DNA from: Actibacterium sp. MT2.3-13A
GTDB lineage: Bacteria > Pseudomonadota > Alphaproteobacteria > Rhodobacterales > Rhodobacteraceae
Reading direction: 5' to 3'
Length of the DNA: 64,000 nucleotides
Assembly: GCF_018139985.1 (NCBI RefSeq)
Contig: NZ_JAGSOU010000013.1
Span: forward strand, 1 to 64,000
The position numbers and the translations under genes are program-made. Below are positions 40,322 through 47,339 of the stretch, piece after piece; position 1 is the stretch's first letter, and every line of letters begins with the position of its first letter. A model generated the notes under the pieces. The model worked only from the letters and a program-made list of their open reading frames with translations, did no database searches and was not told where the DNA came from.

Positions 40322-41194
40322 TCATTTCGCCAGCGGTTCGGCCTCGGCGCGGGCGGCCTCCCAGGCCAGCATGGCGCGTTTCACGGGCAGCCCCCAGTGA
40401 TAACCGCCCAAGCCCCCCGACTTGCGCAGCGCGCGGTGGCAGGGGATCAGCCAGCTCACCGGGTTGCGCCCCACGGCGGTGCCCACCGCGCGCACCGCGC
40501 GGGGGCTGCCGACGGCGTCGGCGATCTCGGAATAGGTGGTGACATGGCCCGAGGGGATCCGCAGCAGCGCCTCCCAGACCTTGATCTGGAAGGGGGCGCC
40601 GATCAGATGCAGCCGCGCCTGGCCCCGCTGCGCGAAGGCCGCCGCCACGTCGCGCTCCAGCGTGGCCGGATCCTCGACATACACGGCCTCGGGCCAGCGC
40701 CCGGCCATGTCGGCGAAGGCCGCCGCGCGCCCGGTTTCGGCCGCGAAGGCCAGCCCGCAGAGGCCGCGGTCCGTGCCCATCGCCAGCGCCTCGCCGAAGG
40801 GGCTGTCGAACCAGCCGTAGGAGATGGTCAGCCCCGCGCCCCTGCGGGCGAATTCGCCGGGGCTCATCGCCTCCCAGCGCAGGAACAGGTCGTGCAGCCG
40901 CCCCGAGCCCGACAGCCCCACCGCATCCGCCGCCGCCAGCGTGGTGAAATGATCGCGCAACAGCCCCTTGGCGTGGTCCAGCGCCAGGTATTGCTGGTAG
41001 CGCTTGGGCGAGACCCCCACCCAGCGGCTGAACAGGCGCTGGAAATGCGCCGGGCTCATGCCCATCTCGCGCGCCAGATCGTCGAGCGGCCGCACGCCGC
41101 CGCCTTCCGCGTCGATCAGATCCAGCGCGCGGCGGATGACTCCGTAGTGATAGGCGGTCTCGGGGGCGGTGTCGTGCATCTCTGTCTCCGTCAT
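40322..41194 (-). CDS. AraC-type regulator fused to O6-methylguanine-DNA methyltransferase (Ada-like)
   Basis: 290 residues from ATG 41192-41194. An alternative start is the ATG at 41177-41179, which has GGAGA upstream. The AraC helix-turn-helix comes first (about 25-110, LAREMGMSPAHFQRLFSRWVGVSPKRYQQYL), then a C-terminal methyltransferase domain with the active-site PCHR in NPVSWLIPCHRAL near residue 255. The N-terminal phosphotriester domain of full Ada, with its four metal-binding cysteines, is absent. Proteins of this shape repair O6-alkylguanine and may regulate. The gene is divergent from nth, another DNA repair gene. Confidence 0.92.
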   Translation of the reverse strand: MTETEMHDTAPETAYHYGVIRRALDLIDAEGGGVRPLDDLAREMGMSPAHFQRLFSRWVGVSPKRYQQYLALDHAKGLLRDHFTTLAAADAVGLSGSGRLHDLFLRWEAMSPGEFARRGAGLTISYGWFDSPFGEALAMGTDRGLCGLAFAAETGRAAAFADMAGRWPEAVYVEDPATLERDVAAAFAQRGQARLHLIGAPFQIKVWEALLRIPSGHVTTYSEIADAVGSPRAVRAVGTAVGRNPVSWLIPCHRALRKSGGLGGYHWGLPVKRAMLAWEAARAEAEPLAK

Positions 41195-41304
41195 CTTGCC
41201 CCGCAAGATAGGCCCGGACGCGCCTGCGCGCGACCCGGAACTTGCGCCAAATCGGCCCCGCGCGCGGGCTTGCCCCGCCCGCGCCCGCAGGGCATACCGC
41301 CCAT

Positions 41305-41949
41305 ATGGCACAGCAGCTCGATTATCACGCGATCCACGCGATCTTCACCCGCTTCCACGCGCAGGAGCCCGAGCCCAAGGGCGAGCTGGAGCATGTCAAT
41401 GCCTACACCCTGCTGGTGGCGGTGGCGCTGTCGGCGCAGGCCACGGATGTGGGCGTGAACAAGGCCACGCGCAAGCTGTTCCAGATCGCCGACACGCCGC
41501 AAAAGATGCTGAGCCTGGGCGAGGAGGGGCTGATCGAGCATATCAAGACCATCGGCCTCTACCGCAACAAGGCGAAGAACGTCATCAAGCTGTCGCGCAT
41601 CCTGGTCGAGGAGTATGGCGGCGAGGTGCCCAGCTCCCGCGCCGCGCTGCAAAGCCTGCCCGGCGTCGGGCGCAAGACCGCCAACGTGGTGCTGAACATG
41701 TGGTGGGGCTACCCGGCGCAGGCGGTGGACACCCATATCTTCCGCGTCGGCAACCGCACCGGCATCTGCCCCGGCAAGGACGTGCTCGCCGTCGAGCGCG
41801 CCATCGAGGACAACATCCCCGTGGCGTTCCAGCGCCACGCCCATCACTGGCTGATCCTGCACGGCCGCTACACCTGCAAGGCGCGCAAGCCGCTGTGCGG
41901 CACCTGCCTGATCCGCGATCTGTGCCCCTTCGAGGAGAAATCCCTATGA
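41305..41949 (+). CDS. nth: endonuclease III (DNA glycosylase/AP lyase)
   Basis: 214 residues from ATG 41305. Nth removes oxidised pyrimidines and cuts the sugar backbone. The helix-hairpin-helix LPGVGRKTANVVLN carries the catalytic lysine, and VDTHIFRVGNR holds the catalytic aspartate. The 4Fe-4S cluster motif C-x6-C-x2-C-x5-C is intact in CKARKPLCGTCLIRDLC. It is divergent from the Ada-like gene and overlaps the kinase gene by ATGA. Confidence 0.96.
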   Translation: MAQQLDYHAIHAIFTRFHAQEPEPKGELEHVNAYTLLVAVALSAQATDVGVNKATRKLFQIADTPQKMLSLGEEGLIEHIKTIGLYRNKAKNVIKLSRILVEEYGGEVPSSRAALQSLPGVGRKTANVVLNMWWGYPAQAVDTHIFRVGNRTGICPGKDVLAVERAIEDNIPVAFQRHAHHWLILHGRYTCKARKPLCGTCLIRDLCPFEEKSL

Positions 41950-42941
41950 GCAAGACTTTCCAGGTCGTCGGCATCGGCAACGCCATGGTCGACGTTCTGT
42001 CCCATTGTGACGAGACCTTCCTGGCCGAGCACGGCATCGAAAAGGGCATCATGCAGCTCATCGACATGGACCACGCCCGCCATCTCTACGACCGGATCGG
42101 CCCGGCGCAGGAGATCTCGGGCGGCTCGGCGGCAAACACCATCGCGGGCATCGCGCATCTGGGTGGGCGCACCGCCTATGTGGGCAAGGTCAAGGACGAC
42201 CAGCTCGGCGCGATCTTCGCCCATGACCTGCGCGCCCAGGGGGCGCAGTACGACACGCCCCGCGCGCCCGCCGGGATGCAGGAGGAGACCGGCCGCTGCT
42301 TCGTGCTGGTCACGCCCGACGGCGAACGCTCGATGAACACCTATCTCGGCGTGACCGAGTTCCTGCGCCCCTCGGACATCGACGAGGCACTGATGGCGCA
42401 GGCAGAATGGATCTACCTCGAGGGATACCGCTTCGACGGCGAGGAAAGCCACGAGGCCTTCGCCAAGGCCATTTCGGCCGCCAAGGCCGCGGGCGGCAAG
42501 GTGGCGCTGACGCTTTCCGACCCCTTCTGCGTCGAACGCCACCGCGACGCCTTCCGCCGCATGATCCGCGAGGACGTGGATCTGCTCTTTGCCAACCGCG
42601 CCGAGATCCTGTCGATGTATGAGACGCAGGATTTCGGCGAGGCGCTGTCGCGCGCCGCCGCCGAAATCGAAATCGTGGCCTGCACCGAAAGCGAACACGG
42701 CGCCCATGTCCTGAGCCAGGGCCAGCGCTGGCACGCGCCCGCGCTGCCCACCAGGGTAGTCGATGCCACCGGCGCGGGCGACCTGTTTGCCGGCGCCTTC
42801 CTCTGGGCGCTGTGCGAGGGGTATGACCTGCCCAGCTGCGGGCGCATGGGCTGCGCCGCGGCCTCCGAGATCATCAGCCATATCGGCGCGCGCCCCGAGG
42901 CCGATCTCAGGCAGCTCTTCGCCGCCCGCGGGCTGGTCTGA
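41946..42941 (+). CDS. PfkB-family carbohydrate/nucleoside kinase, adenosine kinase-like
   Basis: 331 residues. The PfkB fold begins QVVGIGNAMVDVLSHCDE and has GGSAANTIAGIAHLGG (signature 1) and VVDATGAGDLFAGAFLWAL (signature 2 with the catalytic Asp and anion hole) near residue 270. Alphaproteobacterial proteins of this kind are annotated as adenosine kinase. Sugar kinases are the main alternative. Its ATG overlaps the nth stop, and a hairpin with a repeat element lies after its stop, between it and the convergent sulfotransferase. Confidence 0.9.
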   Translation: MSKTFQVVGIGNAMVDVLSHCDETFLAEHGIEKGIMQLIDMDHARHLYDRIGPAQEISGGSAANTIAGIAHLGGRTAYVGKVKDDQLGAIFAHDLRAQGAQYDTPRAPAGMQEETGRCFVLVTPDGERSMNTYLGVTEFLRPSDIDEALMAQAEWIYLEGYRFDGEESHEAFAKAISAAKAAGGKVALTLSDPFCVERHRDAFRRMIREDVDLLFANRAEILSMYETQDFGEALSRAAAEIEIVACTESEHGAHVLSQGQRWHAPALPTRVVDATGAGDLFAGAFLWALCEGYDLPSCGRMGCAAASEIISHIGARPEADLRQLFAARGLV

Positions 42942-42947
42942 CCGCCC

Positions 42948-42999
42948 CTTCTTCTTGGCGAAAATACTCAACGCGCCACCGGGCCCGGCCCGGTGGCGC
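42948..42999 (-). repeat. 3'-end composite repeat, copy A (hairpin plus GAG...AGAAG element)
   Basis: On the reverse strand, 23 bases after the sulfotransferase stop, an 11-pair hairpin (GCGCCACCGGG and CCCGGTGGCGC, 42973-42999) is followed by an AT-rich element GAGTATTTTCGCCAAGAAG (42969-42948). Copies B and C at 59444 and 61769 have the same plan. Copy A is the most divergent one. It also lies 6 bases after the stop of the convergent kinase gene. Confidence 0.7.
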
Positions 43000-43022
43000 C
43001 GCTGCACCCTCCGCCCGGCGGT

Positions 43023-43841
43023 TCAGTCGCCCAGCTTGGCGTGCACCTCGTCGAGGTCGATCTCGCCGGTCGGAAACTTGTTCGCCGGGTTCTCGAAATC
43101 ATATCTGAACAGCTGGAAATCGCGTTTGTAGATCTCGTAGACGAGATGCATCGACAGGTCGTCGAAATACTCCTCGACCGGATGCGCGCGCTTCGGCCCG
43201 TGGCCCTCGGATTCGTTGAAGCGCGGGATCCGCGCCAGGTCCACCTCATGCGGCGTCTCCACCGCGTCCAGAACCGACTGCATGCCTTCGTTGAACTTCT
43301 CGGTGAAGAAGATGTTGTCGTAGCGCCCGCCGTTGACGATGAAGGTCGAGATATGCCCGGACATCGCCGACCAGTGGATGTCCGGCTCCATCGGGCGGCG
43401 CCAGCGGATGGTGTCGCGGGCGAACAGCAGGAACCGGCGGAAGCTCCGGATCTGGTCGAACTCCTGCTTGCCGTCCCCGCCGCCGACCTCGATCCCGTAT
43501 TTCTGGACCAGCAGCGGCACCAGGTTGCCGCGGTAGCGCTTGCCGTTGCGCTGGATGCCGCAGATCTTGTCGAAGAAGGAACTGAGGATGCGGCTATAGG
43601 GGTTGCGCACGCAGGTGAAGGCATAGGCGCGATGCGCCTTGACCGTCTCCTCGATCCTCTTCTGGCTGTGCTCCTGCGCCCATTTGTGCAGTCCCTCCTG
43701 GGCGTCGTGGATGTCGCCGTCGAAGAATTCCCCGTGATCCGAGAAATACATGATCTGACCGATCGTGGAGCAGGCGCATTTCGGGACCACCCGATAGACC
43801 ATACTCTCGCTCTCGGTCATCCAGGTGCCGGGAAAACCCAT
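43023..43841 (-). CDS. sulfotransferase family 2 protein (PAPS-dependent)
   Basis: 272 residues. The 5'-phosphosulfate loop VVPKCACSTIGQ near residue 18 and the 3'-phosphate motif FTCVRNPYSRILSSFFDKI near 74 match Golgi-type carbohydrate sulfotransferases (Sulfotransfer_2), so it probably moves sulfate from PAPS to a polysaccharide or glycolipid. No signal peptide or membrane helix is seen, so it acts in the cytosol. It is divergent from a DUF5928-type glycosyltransferase across 140 AT-rich bases, and the pair probably works on the same surface glycan. Confidence 0.9.
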   Translation of the reverse strand: MGFPGTWMTESESMVYRVVPKCACSTIGQIMYFSDHGEFFDGDIHDAQEGLHKWAQEHSQKRIEETVKAHRAYAFTCVRNPYSRILSSFFDKICGIQRNGKRYRGNLVPLLVQKYGIEVGGGDGKQEFDQIRSFRRFLLFARDTIRWRRPMEPDIHWSAMSGHISTFIVNGGRYDNIFFTEKFNEGMQSVLDAVETPHEVDLARIPRFNESEGHGPKRAHPVEEYFDDLSMHLVYEIYKRDFQLFRYDFENPANKFPTGEIDLDEVHAKLGD

Positions 43842-43981
43842 CCGCTCTCGCCTCCAATGGCTGCCGTGCCGTGATCGCCGGCTTCGTCACCGCACAAAAA
43901 AGCAAAGAAACCCTGTTTATTCAACGAGTCTTCAATGTATCTACTTAGGAACTTCGCAACGCGCGCGTGCCGGAAGGGCTC

Positions 43982-45559
43982 ATGGCCAGGATCGCTTATA
44001 TTCTGCTCTGTCACAAGGACCCGGATGCCATCATCCAGCAGGCCGAGCGGCTGACTGCGGCGGGCGATGTCATCGCGATCCATTTCGACGCCCGCGCGCC
44101 CGCCGAGGATTTCGACCGGATCCGCGATGCGCTGAAGGGCAACGAGAGCGTCGTCTTCGCCCGCAAGCGGATCAAATGCGGCTGGGGCGAGTGGTCGCTG
44201 GTGCAGGCCACGCTGCTGGCGCTGGAGGCGGCGGAGGCGGCGTTTCCGCGGGCCACGCATTTCTACATGCTGTCGGGCGACTGCATGCCGATCAAATCGG
44301 CCGAATACGCGCATGCCTTTCTCGACGGCCGCGACGTGGACTACATCGAAAGCTTCGATTTCTTCGCCTCCGACTGGATCAAGACCGGGATGAAGGAGGA
44401 CCGGCTGATCTACCGCCATTTCCTGAACGAGCGCGCGCACAAGCGGCTGTTCTACCTCTCGCTCGACCTGCAGAGGCATCTCGGCCTGAGCCGCCGGATC
44501 CCGCAGGACCTGCAGATCATGATCGGCAGCCAGTGGTGGTGCCTGCGACGGCGCACCGTCGAGGCGGTGCTGGATTTCATCCGCGCCCGCCGCGACGTGT
44601 TGCGCTTCTTCCGCACCACCTGGATTCCGGACGAGACCTTCTTCCAGACCCTGGTGCGCCACCTGGTGCCCGAGGAGGAGATCGAGTCCCGCACGCTGAC
44701 CTTCCTGATGTTCTCGGATTACGGCATGCCGGTCAGTTTCTACAACGACCAGTACGACCTGCTGCTGAGCCAGGATTTCCTCTTCGCGCGCAAGATATCG
44801 GCCGAGGCGAAGGAGCTGAAGCGCCGGCTGGGGCGGCTCTATACCAGCGGCAAGATGGATTTCGCGATCTCCAACGAGGGGCGCAGCCTCTACCAGTTCC
44901 TCGCCGGGCGCGGCCGGATCGGCCGCCGCTTCGCGCCGCGGTTCTGGGAGCGAGAGGCGAGCCTCGGGCACGAGCGCGAGCTGATGATCGTGACCTGCAA
45001 GAAATGGCATGTGGCCAAGCGCCTGGTCGAGCGCGCGCGGCAGGTCACGAACCTGCCCGCGGTCGATTACCTGTTCAACGAGGAAGGCACCGAGCTGCCC
45101 GATCTCGGCGGCATCCAGACGACGCTGGAAAAGCGGACCCGCCACCGCCGCGCGCTGCTGCGGATGCTCTACGACTATTTCGAGACCGACCGGCTGATCA
45201 TCTGCATCGACCCCAGCAATATCGACCTGATGCAGGATTTCTACGCCGACCGGGCCAAGACCCGGCTACTGGAGATCCAGTGCGTTTTCTCCGACGACTA
45301 CCTGCTCGGCCACGCCCGGCGCGTCGGGCTGGCCGGGGACAATACGCCGCCGGAGACGCTGGAGGCGCTGCTGCCCACCATCCGCTACGACGTGGTGTTC
45401 GAAGGCGACCGGCTGCGCGACGCCAACTTCCCGGATTTCCACCGCATCCGCGAAACCGCCACGCCCGAGGAAAATGCCGGCCCGCTGGCCGAATTCCTTG
45501 ATATCCCGCCGGACCGCGCGCATGAGATTGCCGCGACCCCTTACCTATATGCCGACTGA
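43982..45559 (+). CDS. core-2/I-branching-type N-acetylglucosaminyltransferase with DUF5928-like C-terminal domain
   Basis: 525 residues from ATG 43982 (GGAAGG upstream; a GTG at 43967 is less likely). The N-terminal half starts MARIAYILLCHKDP and has the family marks FYMLSGDCMPIKSAEYAHAFL and GSQWWCLRR, as in beta-1,6-N-acetylglucosaminyltransferases, which add a branch to a glycan. The C-terminal half (about 270-520, LYTSGKMDFAISNEG and VVFEGDRLRDANFPDFHRI) is the part found in Rhodobacterales as DUF5928 or similar. Acceptor unknown. It is divergent from a sulfotransferase and eight bases before a HIT protein. Confidence 0.88.
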   Translation: MARIAYILLCHKDPDAIIQQAERLTAAGDVIAIHFDARAPAEDFDRIRDALKGNESVVFARKRIKCGWGEWSLVQATLLALEAAEAAFPRATHFYMLSGDCMPIKSAEYAHAFLDGRDVDYIESFDFFASDWIKTGMKEDRLIYRHFLNERAHKRLFYLSLDLQRHLGLSRRIPQDLQIMIGSQWWCLRRRTVEAVLDFIRARRDVLRFFRTTWIPDETFFQTLVRHLVPEEEIESRTLTFLMFSDYGMPVSFYNDQYDLLLSQDFLFARKISAEAKELKRRLGRLYTSGKMDFAISNEGRSLYQFLAGRGRIGRRFAPRFWEREASLGHERELMIVTCKKWHVAKRLVERARQVTNLPAVDYLFNEEGTELPDLGGIQTTLEKRTRHRRALLRMLYDYFETDRLIICIDPSNIDLMQDFYADRAKTRLLEIQCVFSDDYLLGHARRVGLAGDNTPPETLEALLPTIRYDVVFEGDRLRDANFPDFHRIRETATPEENAGPLAEFLDIPPDRAHEIAATPYLYAD

Positions 45560-45567
45560 GGACAGAC

Positions 45568-45948
45568 ATGGCCTATACCTACGATCCGCAGAACGTCTTC
45601 GCGAAGATCCTGCGCGGCGAGATCCCCAACAACACCGTGCTGGAGACCGAGCACAGCCTCGCCTTCCGCGATATCGCCCCGCAGGCGCCCGACCATGTGC
45701 TGGTGATCCCCAGGGGCGCCTATGTCTGCTATGACCATTTCGCGCTTGAGGCCAGCGAGGCCGAGATCGTCGATTTCACCCGCACCATCGGCGAGGTGTG
45801 CCGGATGCTGGGGCTCCAGCCGGGCGAGGGCGGCAACGGCTTCCGCATGATCTCGAACGCGGGCCTCGACGGGGTGCAGGAGGTGCCGCATCTGCACGTC
45901 CACATCCTGGCGGGCCGGCCCCTCGGCCGGATGCTGCAAAAGGGTTGA
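45568..45948 (+). CDS. HIT (histidine triad) family nucleotide hydrolase
   Basis: 126 residues. It begins with the HIT opening FAKILRGEIPNN, and the histidine triad HLHVHILAGRPLGRM is near residue 108. This group removes groups from nucleoside phosphoramidates and adenylated compounds (HinT type). It starts eight bases after the glycosyltransferase gene and may be co-transcribed with it. A link between the two is not obvious. The following 76 bases hold no clear terminator. Confidence 0.94.
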   Translation: MAYTYDPQNVFAKILRGEIPNNTVLETEHSLAFRDIAPQAPDHVLVIPRGAYVCYDHFALEASEAEIVDFTRTIGEVCRMLGLQPGEGGNGFRMISNAGLDGVQEVPHLHVHILAGRPLGRMLQKG

Positions 45949-46024
45949 CGCCCGGGCGCGATTTTCCGCAGAAAAAGCGGGTCGCCCCGAAATCGAATTT
46001 TCTCCGAGAATTCAGGGACGCCGC

Positions 46025-46972
46025 TCAGGCGGCGGCGCCCTTTTTCGAGGTCAGCTCGACGAAGACATCCTCGAGATCGGGTTCCTCGGTGGCCACGTCG
46101 CGCATCCTCAGCCCGGCATGGCGGACCTCTTCCAGCACCGCGCCGGTGGCGATCTCGCTGCGGCGATAGGTGAAGGCCAGCGCGCCGCCGCGGCGGCGCT
46201 CCATCTCCACCCCTGGGGGCGGGGCGAAGTCCTCGGGCACCTCGCCCTCGGGGTGGATGACCAGGGTCTTGGCGTCCATCCGGCCGATCAGCGCCTCGGT
46301 GGTGTCGCGCGCGATCACCTCGCCGTGGTTGATGATGGCGATCTCGTCGCACATCTCCTCTGCCTCTTCGAGGTAGTGGGTGGTGAGGATGATGGTCATC
46401 CCCTCTTCCTCGTTCAGGCGGCGCACGTTGGTCCACAGCATCTGGCGCAGCTCGATGTCGACGCCCGCCGTGGGCTCGTCGAGGACCAGGATCTGCGGCG
46501 AATGGACCAGCGCCTTGCCCAGCAGCAGCCGTCGCCGCATGCCCCCCGATAGCGAACGGGCATAGGCCTCGGCCTTGTCCTCCAGCCCGATCATTTGCAG
46601 GATTTCCTCGGTCCGGCGGTTGCGCCGCGGCACGCCGTAGAGGCCCGCCTGCACCTCCAGCGCGGCGCGCGGGGTGAAGAACGGGTCCATGTTCAACTCC
46701 TGCGGCATGACGCCGATCGCGGCGCGGCTCTGGCGCGGGTTCACGTCCTGGTCGAAGCCCCAGATGCGGACCTTTCCAGAGGTCTTGAGCACCAGCCCGG
46801 CAAGGATGTTGATCAGCGTCGACTTGCCCGCACCGTTCGGCCCCAGCAGGCCGAAGATCGAACCGGCGGGAATCTCCAGATCCACCCCCTTCAGCGCCTC
46901 TTTCGGGGGCTGGTTGCCGCTGGCGGCGTAGGTCTTTCTCAGCCCTTCGATCTCGATCGCGTTTCCGCTCAT
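46025..46972 (-). CDS. ABC transporter ATP-binding protein (ABC-2 type)
   Basis: 315 residues from ATG 46970-46972. The ATPase domain (about 5-230) has Walker A GPNGAGKST, the signature LSGGMRRRL, Walker B LVLDEPTAGVD and the H-loop TTHYLEEAEEM. The last 80 residues form a small domain (EDVFVELTSKKG) as in NodI/CcmA-like ABC-2 exporters. Such systems export lipids, drugs or polysaccharides. No permease gene lies beside it, which is unusual, so the partner must be elsewhere. It converges with the HIT gene and is divergent from a zinc-finger gene. Confidence 0.92.
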   Translation of the reverse strand: MSGNAIEIEGLRKTYAASGNQPPKEALKGVDLEIPAGSIFGLLGPNGAGKSTLINILAGLVLKTSGKVRIWGFDQDVNPRQSRAAIGVMPQELNMDPFFTPRAALEVQAGLYGVPRRNRRTEEILQMIGLEDKAEAYARSLSGGMRRRLLLGKALVHSPQILVLDEPTAGVDIELRQMLWTNVRRLNEEEGMTIILTTHYLEEAEEMCDEIAIINHGEVIARDTTEALIGRMDAKTLVIHPEGEVPEDFAPPPGVEMERRRGGALAFTYRRSEIATGAVLEEVRHAGLRMRDVATEEPDLEDVFVELTSKKGAAA

Positions 46973-47069
46973 GGCCACTCCTTCCCGCTTGCCCGTGCGC
47001 GCCCATCCGCTATCATGCCCGCCGACATAAGGCCACATCCTCGGCCGCCAAGAGACGGAGCCCCGCGAC

Positions 47070-47252
47070 ATGAGCATCGAAGCCCCCGAAACCGAAGTGG
47101 TCACCACCTGGCGCGTCGCCTGCGACGGCGGTGAGGGGGCGCTGGGCCATCCGCGGGTCTGGCTGACGATCCCGCAGGACAAGGGCTATGTCGAATGCGG
47201 CTATTGCGACAAGAAATTCGTCCATGAAAGCTGCGCCGAAAAGGTGCAGTAA
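47070..47252 (+). CDS. small CHCC-type zinc-finger protein
   Basis: 60 residues. The metal site is Cys in ACDGG, His in LGHPRVWL and two Cys in [10 protein letters not shown], the CHCC zinc finger also seen in the NDUFS6 subunit of complex I. In alphaproteobacteria a protein of this size is often annotated as a zinc-finger domain protein. A role with complex I or Fe-S assembly is possible but not shown. GGAG precedes the ATG, and polA follows 87 bases later. Confidence 0.9.
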   Translation: MSIEAPETEVVTTWRVACDGGEGALGHPRVWLTIPQDKGYVECGYCDKKFVHESCAEKVQ

Positions 47253-47339
47253 GCCGGCGCGCCGTCGCCGCGCGCCCCCTGTCCGAATGCCCCGGCCGCG
47301 CCCCCCGCGCGGCCGCAGCCGTCAGAACGGAGCACACCC

